A stretch of 64,000 bases of DNA, from contig OX411559.1 of NCBI GenBank assembly GCA_948146395.1, forward strand, positions 26,557,968 through 26,621,967. Reading direction: 5' to 3'. Position 1 is the first letter of the stretch. The number at the start of each line of letters is the position of its first letter. Source of the stretch: Fragum whitleyi (Eukaryota > Mollusca > Bivalvia > Cardiida > Cardiidae). Below are positions 1 to 13,444 of the stretch, piece after piece. The notes beneath the pieces were generated by a model, which was not told the origin of the DNA, made no database searches, and was given only the letters and a program-made list of their open reading frames with translations. The position numbers were made by a program, and so were the translations under genes.

Positions 1-186
1 CGTACTTGTCCGATGTTTACATCAAGATAAACATTCTGACCAATTTTCAGGTTGATTGGGCTAAAAATATGGCCTCTAGAGTGTCCACAAGGTAAATGTT
101 GACGACGCAAGACGCACAACAGACGACGGACATCAAGAAACCCCAAAAGCTCACCTTGAGCACTTGGTGCTCAGGTGAGCTAAAAA
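1..186 (+). mobile_element. HINE-like element, family G, 3' end
   Basis: It ends with the hairpin TTGAGCACTTGGTGCTCAG and then GTGAGCTAAAAA. It shares the 'accaatTTTCAGGTTGATTGG ... GGCCTCTAGAGTGT' unit with copies at 8795-9113, 9660-10049 and 29249-30959. The 5' part is outside the window. A GACGACG-rich tract precedes the hairpin. Confidence 0.75.
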
Positions 187-1019
187 TCAGTCAGAGTCTG
201 TACTAAAATTAGAGTTTATCATGCAATGAAGCCTGTACTGACCTGATATCACCTGTCAGATAACATCCCATGATATTAGGCAGTCTATTTTTAGAAGCAA
301 TTTGCCCACACATTCACCTGATTTTCTTTGATTTTTAAGGGTTTATAATAATTAAATGCACAAAAAGTTGCATGATAAGAAGATTAACATGTAAGTGTCC
401 AAAAATATTACTGTTATCTGGTCTTGGCAGTGAGACATTATCATGACTCGGCAAAGTCTAGTCATAAAAGACTCTCCCAACCTCAAACAGATAACGATGA
501 TATCTTAAGACATGAACATGTTATCCTCTATACACCTTAAAATGATATGATCTTACAAATTTACATATTTTTGAATGAACATTTGCTAACCAATGACAAA
601 ACTTTGCACTTATCAAATTTCAAAGATGTAAATGAAGTTTTAATGTATAAAACATTTTGGACAAAGGAGCAATTTCTTTATTATAACAAATTCAGAAGCA
701 TTTTTCTTCAGAAGAATTGAGGATTGCTAGAAAGGGTTAGAAAGCTAATTACAACTAGACTGTCACAAAGCCGCTTATTTTTCCCCTACACGTGCTTCTC
801 AATAATGAAAAGCTATTTTCCATCTAAGGGCCTTAACAATGAATCTTCTGTGATATTTCAATGACATCTGTTAGTTGCTGAGAAATTGAGCTGTCAAAAG
901 AATCATACAGAAGGGCAGACCTACAAGCTGACTCCCTATACCCCCTGAACATAGTTTAAGGGAATTACACAATAATTTGTTAAAGAATTTAATCCAGAAT
1001 TGTTGAAACTGGATTAATA
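187..1019. other. Intergenic or intronic AT-rich stretch, no gene seen
   Basis: No exon, intact repeat end or RNA gene was recognised. The last POLRMT exon was looked for here on the minus strand and not found. Confidence 0.5.
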
Positions 1020-1245
1020 CCAGGAAGCAGGACCTTGACAGATGATCTTGTCATATGACTTTAACCTTTGAACCCAAAGTTGAGAATTATCAAGCTCTAT
1101 AATCATGTCAAATATGAATTTTGCATCTTGAATAGGCTTGGTGTGACTGGCAATGTTAAGTTTTTATGTTAAGTTTTGCAGACAAACAGACAGACAGACA
1201 TTAGTAAAACATCATGATCTTCTTGATATGGGGGCATAAAAAAAA
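1020..1245 (+). mobile_element. Family L repeat fragment (ACCTTGAC type)
   Basis: Carries the family L run CCTTGACAGATGA, 'TTGAATAGGCTTGG', an ACAG microsatellite (1187-1199) and the end ATATGGGGGCATAAAAA. Better copies are at 13425-15413, 33477-33959 and 56437-56675. Confidence 0.65.
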
Positions 1246-1732
1246 TAAAAAGAGGCATTGATTTTTTAAGACATATGTTCTTAGTGGATCATTTCAATAT
1301 AATTTCACGGCCCTAAATCAGATTTCTTTGAAATAAAGCAACAACTTATTTGTGATCTTGACCTTAAATCATGTGACCTTGAAATAATACAGTCTTCTCT
1401 TGCTTTAATGTCAACAAATATAAAGTCCCATGGTTCTAGGACACAAGGCATACATGTACGAGTTTTAACAAACACACTAATTTGACCTTGACATTTTACC
1501 CATGTAACCAAGAAACAATAGAGCATATCTAAGGGTCAATTTCTAATCTATTTATTATGCTAATTCACCTTAAATGAATCACAAGTAAGATCATGGAATC
1601 AGGATTTCAAAAAAAGTTTTAATCCCTTTTATTAGAGGCTACGCTACATATTGTTCAGTGCAAAACAGTTGTAACTGCCTAAAAGCTTACGGGTAGTTAC
1701 AACTTTGAGAAGGCTGAAAAATAGCCAAAATA

Positions 1733-2440
1733 CTAGAGCTGCTTGAGCAGCCGATTTCCCCCCCTTTCCTTTTTCAATAAAACCAGTTATTCACATGCTG
1801 AAATATATCTGAAAAAAAAAAATCATGAACAATTTGAAAAACTAAATCTTTTGACAATTCTGGTTTGAAAGTGAGAAACAGGTGATGTAGATTAACATCA
1901 GACTGCACATATGTGCAGGCTGATGTTTGTCTATAGCTCCTGCCAAAGCAGGAATATTCCGGGTTCAGCACGACAAGGGTTAATGGTTACCAAAGTGACA
2001 TTCCAGTAAAATTTGGTTGATATCAATCTATTAAGTTCTGAGAAAACGATTTTCAATGTTTCAACTACACAACATACTGTGAAAAGACCTCTACCAATAA
2101 AAGGTCCTCATCTGATCACAATACAATTTTGTAGTCTGATAAAGGGTAACCCAAGAATCACTTAAGTGAATTTTAGTCAATATCCATCAGTTAGGTTCTG
2201 AGAAATAGAGATTCAAAGTTTCCAATAGAGAGAAATGACCTCTGCCCATAAAAGACATATTTCATCTGATCACAATAGTTTATTTTGTACACTGATAAAG
2301 GGTCACTAAAGGATCATTTAAAACAAATTAAGTTGATATCCATCAATTAGGTTCTGAGAAAATGATTTACAAAGTTTCCACTTTATATCATATAGAGAAA
2401 ATTTCTATTAGAATTCTTATGGTACAATCTTTGTTACTTC
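1733..2440 (+). mobile_element. Degenerate family A element with a nested short MITE
   Basis: The start CTAGAGCTGCTTGAGCAGC (hairpin) at 1733 matches the start at 4992. Body repeats of the TTGATATC...TTCTGAGAAAATGATTT type run from about 1990 to 2400. Between them, up to 1982, is the end TTCAGCACGACAAGGGTTAA of the TTAA-type MITE also seen at 27842. Confidence 0.6.
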
Positions 2441-2659
2441 TCTATACTGTAATGTTTTTATAGCCGACTTGCAATTTGAAGATCTGAGGAAAAAGCTGTG
2501 TGAAATGTATGACTTATAAATAAAACTATAAAACCAAGCTTTAACTGTAGACCTATCATGCTGAGAGTGCTGAAAAAAACACCTTCAGTAAAGTTGCAAT
2601 AAAACCAAAGTGGTGAAAGCACTGAATGCACTTATTATGGGTAAGTATTTAGTTCCAAT

Positions 2660-2800
2660 CATTTAACTGTTCTGGTTTGAAAAGGAAACCAATTTATTAT
2701 AGAGAAAGATCAGACTGCATGTTTTCATGAGCAGTCTGATATTTGTCTATACCTCCTATAAAAATTGGAATATTCAGGGTCCAGCATGTCAAGGATCAAA
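2660..2800 (+). mobile_element. Short MITE fragment (cagactgcat / GGTCCAGCATGTCAAGGAT)
   Basis: Shares 'AGATCAGACTGCA...', 'TTTGTCTATA', 'GGAATATTC' and a degenerate CAGCATGTCAAGG end with the TTAA MITE family at 26357-27844 and 55806-56010. Confidence 0.5.
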
Positions 2801-2839
2801 GTCTAGGATACAGTTGATATTGCTCAAGTGACCATGTCT

Positions 2840-4017
2840 ATTAAGCGACTGTTTGTATTAAGCAACCAATTTCAAAATCCCCTTCTGTAAATTGAAATAT
2901 CTTAAACAAGAGGACCAAGATGGTCCTAAATCGCTCACCTGAATCTCTTTGACCCCTGGGACATCAAATTAATTAGATAAGCAGATGTCAAAAAGAAGAT
3001 AATTGCCTAAGATCAATACCATGGAACGTTTTCAGCGAAGAGAAAGACAGATATGCCTTTTTGCTCTTTGATTCTATGTAAAAAGGGATGCACCCGGGTG
3101 GACCCCAAATGTGACCCCAGGGTCTTGATATGAACAAACTTGAAAGAGGTCCATAAGATGATGCTACATACTAAATATGAAAGCTGTCTGCCTTCTGGTT
3201 TCAGAGAAGAAGATTTTTGAAGGTTTTCCTATTTTCACCCATCGTGCTCAGATGAGCTGAAAGGGATGCGCCCGGTTGGAGCCCAAATATGACCCAAGGG
3301 TCTTGATATGAACAAACTTGGTAGGGGCCCACTAGATGATGCTACATACCAAAATTGAAGGCAGTGTGTCCTCTGGTTTCGATTTAAGAAGATTTTGAAA
3401 GATTATCGCTCTTTGATTCTATGTAAAAAGGGTTGCGCCCGGGTGGAGCCCAAATATGATCCTAGGGTCTTGATATGAACAAACTTGGTAGAGGTCCACT
3501 AGATAATGCTACATACCAAACATGAAAGCTGTCTGCCATCCGGTTTCATAGAAGAAGATTTTTGAAGATTTTCGGTTTTTTACCCTTCATGCTCATAAGA
3601 GATAAAGGGATGCACCCTTGCAAAGCTCAAATATGACCCAAGGGTCTTGATATGAACAAACTTGAAAGAGGTCCATAAGATGATGCAACATACTAAATAT
3701 GAAAGCTGTCTGCCTTCTGGTTTCAGAGAAGAAGATTTTTGAAGGTTTTCCTATTTTCACCCATCGTGCTCAGATGAGCTAAAAATATCAATAAATTGGT
3801 CTAAATTTTATTGCAAATGAATCACATGATGTTAAAACTCAATAGAATCATCACCATGACAATTCTATTGAGTTTAAACAACAAAGGATTATTGAGAAAT
3901 TTGCACGCTGTACATAAATATACAATTGAAATTATGTTTTCTTATATGTAAACAAAACGTGTTCTAAGGGCCCATTCTCTTTAACAACCGCTATTTGATG
4001 GTCCCGTAAGTGATCAC
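2840..4017. mobile_element. AT-rich MITE split by a family B element
   Basis: 2840-2906 and 3786-4017 together match the uninterrupted copy at 8041-8330: both contain 'AATAGAATC', 'TTGAGT(T/C)TAAACAACAAAG', and 'CTATTTGATGGTC'. The family B element at 2907-3785 lies between the halves. Confidence 0.65.
2907..3785 (+). mobile_element. HINE-like element, family B
   Basis: The 5' end is CAAGAGGACCAAGATGGTCC (hairpin) followed by TCGCTCACCTGA. About four core repeats of some 170 bases share 'GGGTCTTGATATGAACAAAC' and 'GATGATGCTACATACCAAA'. The 3' end is GTGCTCAGATGAGCTAAAAA. A second full copy is at 41345-42626. Confidence 0.8.
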
Positions 4018-4246
4018 TTAACCCTTTCCTGTTTTACAAAATTTTGGACCTGTCCCAATTCAAAGGTTTTGCAGACGAAAATTTAAAGTGGATTTAATTT
4101 GAAAAATAACCATTCAGTAGGGTAGAAAATAGTGTGGAGAAAGAAGAAATTGCTTGTCAGAAGCAATTTCTTCTTTTTTCACAATGTTTTCTCAATCATA
4201 AAATCACAGGCACGTAAAAAGCAGGGATTAAACAGCAAAGGGTTAA
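4018..4246. mobile_element. piggyBac-like MITE, copy 1
   Basis: A 221-base element bounded by TTAA on both sides (4018-4021 and 4243-4246). The inverted ends are CCCTTTCCTGTTTTAC and AAACAGCAAAGGG. A central inverted repeat AAGAAATTGCTT...AAGCAATTTCTT gives a long hairpin. TTAA target duplication and CCC(T/Y)TT-type ends fit the piggyBac superfamily. There is no coding capacity. Confidence 0.85.
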
Positions 4247-4280
4247 CACAAGGTTTACTGTAGTTCTATAAATTACTCAC

Positions 4281-4366
4281 CAATCTTTATATTCCTCAAG
4301 AAAATATTTTGACAAGTTCCCTAAAATGGGTTGTTGGTGCAATGCTACAAATTGTTCTCTGGTAAT
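4281..4366 (-). CDS. POLRMT: POLRMT exon after motif C, last one found
   Basis: The acceptor is TCTATTCACAG. The exon encodes [20 protein letters not shown] and then YFLEEYKD, ending TG before GTGAGT (86 bases). It aligns with 'VCREQFVRLHSEPILQDLSRFLVKRF'. The family normally has about 30-40 more residues ending in a hydrophobic YFF(S) terminus; no such exon was recognised below 4281. A TTAA MITE lies 34 bases past the donor. Confidence 0.96.
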
Positions 4367-7300
4367 CTGTGAATAGAAAAAAAATGTTAGGGCTTGCATT
4401 TGACCCTTAAACCAGGGATTACATCCCAAAAATTTGATAATATCACATTTGACCCATATTTTCTTTCAGGGAAAAAACTTTGACACCTTGACATTGATGC
4501 AAATTATGCATGCTTTTTCTATAGCTCTTCGTGAGATCAGACATTACCAGAGGAGTACCGAGCTCCTGATAAAAAAACTGCCATTCTAGCGAATTGTAAG
4601 TGAAATCACACAAGACTAAATTGTCTTTGTCATATCTTGATAAGAGATTCATATTTCATACTCATATAAAGTTATGAAGGAGACATTTAAAACAAGGTGG
4701 CAAGTGGCAAAAGATACACCTGTCACACTGCTTGAGGTCAAAGTGTGAAAACAATAAGGGGAAACAACTCTTAGATTTAATTTGTTAGAGTAAGAGTCTT
4801 TGTGCACTGCACTCTGTAATCATGAGAGGAACATTACTGCCAAAATTCAAGTCATTTAAACATAAGATGACAGTTATACTGTTGAAAAAGAAAATGGACT
4901 TCACCGTACACCTGCCAGACTCCTGATGCCAAAGGTGATCACATTAGACTAAGTGTGCCCTGTCTGTCAACAGGTGTTAGAAGAAGGTAAACTAGAGCTG
5001 CTTGAGCAGCTAATTTGCTCCACAGGCCTGAATATAATGATATAATTAGAAGAGAATTTAAGTGAATTAATTAATGTATGATAAGTGTTTTCAAGTGTTA
5101 CATGCTGGAATATTTCTTCAAAGAAATTAACATGATTGCCCTGCCGGTTAAATACATATTTTTCATCCGATCACTAAAGATAATGGGTCACCAAAGGAGC
5201 ATTGGTAAGTTTCTCAGAAAAAGTCACAAATTACCATATATGGAAATTAGCCAGGTCCATTAAAGCCTTGTTTTTCATTGGATCAAAAATCTTTGAACAA
5301 CTTTGATAGGGAGTCACCCAAGGATCATTCCTGCGAAGCTTCGTTGAAAAACATCCAGTAGTTTCTGAGGAGAAGATCTTTACAGAAAAAGTTTACGACC
5401 AGAGGCACAGACACACTGAGGGATGCATGATGGACACAATACTATGACAATAGCCCCAGTGGCCTTTGGACAGTGGAGCTAAAAACCAAGTATTATCCAA
5501 TCATTTTATTGTTTCAACTACTTAAACAGCTGTTTTGCCCCTCTTAGAAAATCACAGTCAAGGGGAAATGACTCCTTAAATTGAAAAGATGGCGTAAGCC
5601 CTGAAAGTGACCAGTGAATGGACAAGGGTTAAAATGATTTTAACAAAGCTCCTTGATTAACTAATAAATAAAATTGATAACTACATCAACACATTTTTTA
5701 TTACAGAGACTGTTTGCATTCTTGAATACAAAGAATTTCCATAAGAAAGCACACCATAATGGCAAAAATTTTACTTTTTAGTTTAACTAGAACTGTCGCA
5801 GAGTGGACTTATAACCCCCACCAGGACTTTGTCAAAATGTAAGTGCTATTAGTGCAGTATACGTTTGTAACAAATATTGAGGTGATATGCACCATTTGCA
5901 TGACGTTTCATGATTCTAGGTTGCTTGGTTCTTGAGTTAGAGTCCGGAAACAAGAATTGAACAAAAATTGACTTTGACCTTTTCCTTTGACCTATATGAC
6001 CCAAAAACAATTGGGCACTTCTTTGAGTCATAAGCAACATTTGCATAAAGTTTCATGATTATAGGTCACTTGGTTCTCGAGTTAGAGTTGGGAAACGAAA
6101 AGGTCTACGGATGGACTGACAGATGGATGGACAGACAGACATGGTGAAACCAATATACCCACATCTACTTCGTAGGTGGGGGGTATAATTAAAACACAAT
6201 ACTAGGCATTTTACAAATACAAACATTTTCAAACAAATGAGATTGACCAACAAATGATTGCTATCTAAATTGAGCTTTAATTCAGCTCAAATGAATTTCA
6301 AGCAAAAGTCTGATCTGTCACAATTTTGACAGACAAGGTTTGAACTTGTATGTTTAGGGTGCACTGATACATGTGCAGTGGTAGTGAAGTTATGTTTCCA
6401 GCTATTCCAGCCAATCAGGTGGTAAAATTTTCCTGTACAGTTTGATAATAGGATTTAATTACCTTATTCATACGGTCCAAATCACAAGCATGCGTCCAAA
6501 AACTGTCATGAACAGATACAAACTGGATGCCTTCCCTGTAAACATACATTTATTTATCTTATAACTAAACAAATATCTGTGTGATGACATTCCCTATGAT
6601 ATTTTTTTATGATATCACATAGTTATTTTTAGAACAATGATATAATGCGGTTATTTTTAGAAACTTGCATTTCAGTTAGAAACATCGACGAAGAGAGGAC
6701 AAATAGAGGTTATAAGATAAATACAGTACATACTTAGTGTTTTGTATGAAAAAATTATCTAACTCGGTTGAGAGAATTGATAATTGTCTCAGCAGAGCCT
6801 GGACAATTTTTAATTCTCCCAACCTCATTAGATAATTTTTTTCATATAATACACTGAGTATGTATTATATATATATCAACCATTATTCTGCTGAATTTCA
6901 ACGTTGTTTTAAATAATCTGACATTTCATGGACATTTTTACAAACTTGGTCTACAGGTCAAACATGATGCCAGAATCAAAGTCAAGTATAAGGATCTAGT
7001 TTCAGACCTGATAATTCAGTATTTAAGAAAGTAGGTGATCGTTACAGCATGAAGCCAGATTGAAAGACTTTCATCTTCCAATCTTTATCAGTGACTTGAT
7101 ACAGTCTTAAACCTCATAATTCAAAGTTTCAGAAATTAGGTCAAAGGTCAATGTCAGGATAAAGGGTTCAACATGATGCCAAAATAAAAAAAAAATCATC
7201 TACCTGAATGTTTATAAGTTGCATAATTCCTTATTTGAGAAAGTAGGTCAAACAAGTCAGGAATGTTCAAATATTCAATATGAGGCCAGGATCATTCAAT

Positions 7301-10300
7301 CTTCTACCATTCTTTGTTTCACTTAAAACAGTCCTACACCTTATAATTCAAAATTTTAGAAAAAAAAAAAGGGTCAAAATGTCAGTGTTGAGTTAAGATT
7401 CAAATATGATGTCACAATCAGAATTAGCTTAATACAGTCCTAGACCTTACAAATCAAAACTCTAGAAAGTAGGTCAAAGATAAAGGACAAGATGCAAGAA
7501 ATAAAGACAATCATCTACTTTCACTTTAAATGAATGTACAAAGTTAGGTTGGAAACACACAATAATTAACTATTGACAGCATGAAGCAGTCAACAGGCAG
7601 TCAACAGTTAAGTGTGGCATCTAAGGAATGTATAAAGTTAGGCTGAAAACATACAATATTTACAACTGACAGTAAAAGGCAGTCAACATCATGTGTGTGG
7701 AATCTAATACATGTTTCAAGGTAGGCAGGAAACACACAAGTTCTTATCAATGACAGTGTAAGGCAGCCATGTGCTTGGTATTTAATGGATTTATAAAGTT
7801 GGGTTTGAAACACACAATACATTACTTTTGACAGTGTAGGGCAGTTGATATCATGTGTGTGGCATCTAATGAATGTATGAAGTATGGCGTGAAACACAAA
7901 ATACATTACCGTTGACAGTGTAGGGCAGTTAACATCATGTGTGTGGCATCTAATGAATGTATAAAATTAGGCGGGAAGCCATTTCTCTGCTTTCTACTAT
8001 CCACTGGCCTGAAATAATTACAGTTCATCTCAGGATCACATCTATAAAGCGATCATTTTTAGTAAGTTTTGAAAATCACCTTCTTTAAATAAAAAAAATT
8101 CAGAAAAAAATCTGTTGCCCTAAAAATTAATGTAAATGAATCTCTTTGTAAAAACTCATTAGAATCGTCTCAATGAGTTGATTCTGTTGAGTCTAAACAA
8201 CAAAGAAATTTCACAATAACACACACATCTATTAAAAATTTTGTTTCTTATTTGTAAACAAAACATGCAATAAGGAAACATTCTCCTTATTAACTACTAT
8301 TTGATGGTCAAATAAGTGGTTGCTTACAGGTGACACTATGTATCAAATTTTATTCTCAGGTTCAAGGACCTGTTTTACTAAACTTCTTACGAAAAAATTA
8401 AACGCAAGTCAAAATCACAAAGCATAGCTAATGTTTTTATTTATTGTTTAATTTTGCCTTGCAATATCTCATTGGAATCGCCTTTAGAAGACGATTCCAA
8501 TGAGATGATGCAGGGTAGAATTCCATATTTATTGTAGAAACAACTCTGATTTTTTTTTGCGCAAAAAATGACCATAAGATGATTAGTAAAACAGGCCCCT
8601 GATGACTAACTGTCATTATTCATTTTGATGGAAACTCACCACAACTCACTACGACGACTGGTTGTCACAAGCTCATATTGCAGGACAAATCTATAAATAG
8701 CCATAAGGGGGGTTTGGGAAATCAGTTACACATCCTGTCACTATTTATAGAGTTGAAAAGGTACTCTATCAAAAGTTTGAAATTTCAAACCATTCAAGTG
8801 TTAACAAGAAAAAATGATCATTAAAGCCCCTTTTCCTCTTATATAGTATGGATCCTTCCCATTTTCAATTGGGTTCATTCTTGTGACCTGACAAATATTC
8901 TGATCAAGTTTCATGAAGTTTGGAACATACCTGTGACCTCTAGAGAGTAAACAAAAAATTGTCATTAAGTCCCAGTTAAATCTGACCAATTTTCAGGTTA
9001 ATTGAGAAAAAAGACTTCTAGAGTGTCTAAAATGTCAATGTTTACAACACATAACTAACAGGACACAACCACAAAATCTCTTCTTAAGCACTTCATGCTC
9101 AGTTGAGCTAAAAAGCTGAGTCAGATAAGTAGGGCATTAAAATTTTGAAAATTGTTTTGACCAATAAATTAAGATTCCTTATTACTTGTCGTAGGACAGG
9201 TTCTCAAGGAAAATCTTCTAGTCAGTAGATAAAAAAAATCCCATAGATAGATTAATTAGGTATGTGAATTCAACACCCTGAAGCATGCTATTCTCAAGTG
9301 AGCTAAGAATGTTGGATGAACAGGGTTTAATGACCAACTCAAAAAATACAGGTTCAGAAAGAGAGGGTAAAGCCAGTCTTAAATCTTTTTTTCCCTCATC
9401 TAAACCCTATGTTGTGGGAATCATTTTGGCAAGACAATTCCAATGAGTACAAACAACAACATAGGGTTTATGACAGCATTACTAAAATATATGAATCTTA
9501 ACCCTTGTCATGCTGAATTAAAATCCACTTAAAGAATTGCATTCATATCAAAGTACTGAAAGCCCTAGAATCCAAGGATGTAGGGAAATCTTTTCTTTTG
9601 GAAAGACAATTTCAAGAACAAAGCTGCCTTGAAATGGGAATAAAAGGGGGTATAGACTACAAGAGGATCAAGATCCTATATTGCTCACCTGAGTCTCTTT
9701 GATCCCTGGGACATCACATCAATTAAAAAGGCAGATGTGGTAAAGGAGATAATTTCTACACAAAAGCAAGTTTTCTGAAGTTTGGGCCATATTTGTGGTC
9801 TCTAGAGTGTAAACAAGAAAATTGTCAATAAGGCTCCTTTTCCTGTGATTTGCCATGGATCCTTCCCATTTTAATAGGGTTTATCCTTGTGACCTGATCA
9901 ACATTCTGACCAAGTTACATGAAGATTGGATCATATATGTGGCCTCTAGAGTGTAAACGCTTAAATTTGTACCACACGACAAAGCACGGAAGACATTCAA
10001 TGATCGCAAAAGCTCATCTTGAGCATGATGTGCTCAGGTGAGCTAAAAACCCACTCTCTCTGTAGCTTGAACATCAGAAAAAAAGTATCTTTAGTTTTCA
10101 GTCTCACTAGAAAGACTCTGGCACTATAGACTAGTATGTTACAGGTAGACACATCTTGAAATTGACACCTATCTGAATCAAACCATCCCAATTCACTCTC
10201 TCAGTGTTTCATTCATTCACTCTAAACACTCACTCACACCATTTAAAAATGTTCCTAAATCATTCAAAAACTCTTCAAATTGGAATTAACCTATCAACAT

Positions 10301-13300
10301 TTCAATCAAATTGATAAACTCAATCTACCATTATAATGGCTGGTGTGGATTTTTATCGTCTGATTGGTTCTTGAAGACACAAAATAGAAAATTATGAATA
10401 TTTTACTAAAGAGAGGTGATAAATATTTATATTTCGTCAATTTGGACAAAATTATTAATTTTGTTGTTTACCTCCCTTGAATTTTACTCAAACTAGCTCC
10501 ACACAGGCATTCAATATCATTCCATTATCATTCACCTTGTCAATTTAACAATGTTGTAAACTGCACCACTGATTTAATTTAAATCCACTTCCTTGGTGAG
10601 CCAAGAACTTACCAATTGTCAGTGTCTGTATCTCCTCCACTCCAACGATAATCTTCATACTTAAATTTGTGGTAACTTTGAATTACAGGAAAATTTAGTG
10701 GGCTCACCCATCTAACTGTCTCCCCACTTTTACAAATGGTATCTGCACAATTTGTGAACCAATCCTGTGAAATTTAATTCCAGATGATTTCATCAACTTT
10801 TGTGCATTTTGATAAGTTCAACAAGATATGTGTATGAAACACAAATACCCCTAAAACAGCAAATTTTTCTAAACTCTGACCTAGACAGATTACCTTGACC
10901 TTGTCAAATGACCTTGACATAGATATCTGCAGATGAGAATCAATGAGACCATAATGTTTTATCATACTTCATATGAGCATTGAATCTTAAATAAGAAATT
11001 CCTAATAATATGGGTTTTTTTTAGAAAGTTTGCAGACATACATACCAGGGCCCAAGGTTATAAAACTTTTCTCAGGCTGATCATCAGGCCCTATTTTCTT
11101 AAATTCTTAAGAAAAAAATGTTTGAAAATAAAAGATAATATTAATAAGTTGTTATCTATAACAACTTATTAATATCATCTTTTATGTTAATACATTAAAA
11201 TTAGTAACAAAACAGAATAACGGCTTTTATCTCAAATTGAAAATTGAGAAAATTTTTAATTGAGTCTGAGAAAAATTTTATAACCTCAGGCCCAGAAGAC
11301 TACCTATCTTATCAATGCAGGGTAATAAATAAGAACATAGACATTTCTTTAATGCTTTTCGATGGTTTATCAAGAAATAACGGTAAATTTTCACTTGATA
11401 ATCTCACCTCAAGAGCAATGTACTTATCAAACCTATACCCTGTTTTTGTGCATTTTGTACTATCTGATGTCATTTATGTGGGGCAAAATAAGTGACATCA
11501 CAACATTGCATAGCAATCACATGCGAAATGACAGGCTTTACGAAAATTACATTTTGTCTCATTTTTGCAATAAAGAAATACAATTAATTGTTTGTTTTTC
11601 GAGTAAGATCCATTAGTATTTCATTTTGTGAACAACAAAAGTTATATTTTCACTCATGGCTCCACCATGTGAAAATATGGCTTTCGTTATTCACTCAATG
11701 AATATAAATCGATCTTACACTGAAACAAACAATTACCTTCTGTATCCTTGATAGTTTGGTTGGCTTTGTGATTGCCAAGTTTCACATAAATACCTTCAAT
11801 AATAGCCGAGAAATGTGAAATATTACATTTTGTTAAACCTATGCCTAGACTACCAAGGTGTAAAATGACTTTTGGTTTCAAAAAAGCTAAGCAAAAAAAA
11901 TTAAATGTTTGTACCATTTACAAATTATTTTTGAACAATCAACTTTTTTAAGTCCTGTTTCCTGTGCTTCCTGTAACACACATTTCTTTTGTTTTCCAAA
12001 GAATTGATTGATTGAATGGAGTTTTAGCCACTTTCAACATTTTTTCAGTTATATCACGGTGGCTGGAGCACCTAACAATGGTTTCCTGGTATTTTCTCAC
12101 TCACCAGTACAACCACCACATCCTTTTCTAGCCTCCAGCTGCTATATCACATATGTCTATGATTATCAACACATTGGTGAGAGACAAATAGTTGGAAAGA
12201 ATGAGTGCCGCCATAGGGGATCGAACCCGTGACCTCTGGGTTGACAGTCCGATGCGCTACCAACTGCGCTATGAAAGCAGCTGTTTTCCAAAAAAAGAAA
12301 TTAATCTATCCACAAGAACACAATAATCGCCAGCTCAGCAAACACACACTTGTAGCTGTCTATATCTTTATAGGCAGGTACAACTGTTTCAGGCTGAGCC
12401 ATCAATACAAATACCAACCTGAATTTCCTTTCCTGCACTAAAAATTGACCTCATACTCTTAAAAACTTTTTCCCCCAAATAGGCAGCCACTGGTAGACGG
12501 AGATCTTCTGGGCAGCCCAAGTCCTTCAATTGCCCCTGGATTTGTTTACGTACCCCAAAATAGGTGACCCCATAAACCTGAGTCATAATTGATTGTTTCA
12601 CAGTCTGAATGGGAAAAAGAGAAACAAAAGGGTTTTTTGGTTGTCCATCTATCCTCACCATTGGTTGAATACTCACCCGTAAAGTAATTTCAGCCAAATA
12701 GGATTGTTGTCTCAATTGTGCAAATTGAAACAATCAAATTATCTTATCCAAAGTTTTTAGAACAAAGAGAGAATACACACAGATTTGATAGCCATAGGAA
12801 GTAAATATCTTCGACAAAATTAATTTGATAAAATACTCACTTTTATACTTAAACAATGAGGGATATCGGTTGGTTATCTCCCTTGAAATACTCCCAGAGG
12901 AGGAAGGGTCCAAATCAGTGGTTACCTTGGGTTTTATCCTTATTTCCTTTGCACTACAAGATTTAAAGATTAGCTCTAAATCAAATATTGCGCAATTCAT
13001 AAGAAACGCTTGAGGTAAAACAAATATTAATTTTCTACTTAACTATTCAAAACTTTAACATAAAAACAAATTGCATAGATAAGTATTTTGCATTTACAAA
13101 AATAAAATTCGCAATTTCCCCATAGAAACCATGGATAAAATCCGAGGAAAATTTCTTAAAGGACCGCTAACGATTTTGGAGCACCTTTGATTTAATCTAC
13201 AGAAAATCAAGGGAGATAACACACAAAAGTCTCCCATTCGGGCTTAAAATCACAACTTTTGACTCTGCCCCTAAACAAATCAGCACTTTTTTTATCCACG

Positions 13301-13409
13301 AAAGGCTGAGAGTTAACATGTAGATGAACTAAAGACCTCTATTTTACATTCAAAAATTCTTTAAAACAAAATTCTTCTTGGTATTAGATGGAAGATATGA
13401 TTGGACAAA

Positions 13410-13444
<35 letters not shown>

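Noticed and set aside
2461..2520. Plus-strand frame ADLQFEDLRKKLCEMYDL after a TTTTTATAG acceptor, then TAA and AATAAA
   Set aside because: It looks like a terminal exon with a polyadenylation signal, but no upstream plus-strand exon was found, it is only 18 codons long and it lies among repeat fragments.
7601..7906. 101-residue minus-strand open frame as a separate gene
   Set aside because: It reads across the degenerate exon copies in a frame different from that of the real exon; it is open because the best units are 84 bases (a multiple of three).
11244..11616. Two overlapping plus-strand frames
   Set aside because: They lie in the end of MITE family J and in family M sequence and have no recognisable protein pattern.
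12207..12281. Possible tRNA-Asp gene
   Set aside because: A and B boxes are good, but acceptor and anticodon stems do not pair and the sequence is the head of a SINE with a target duplication.
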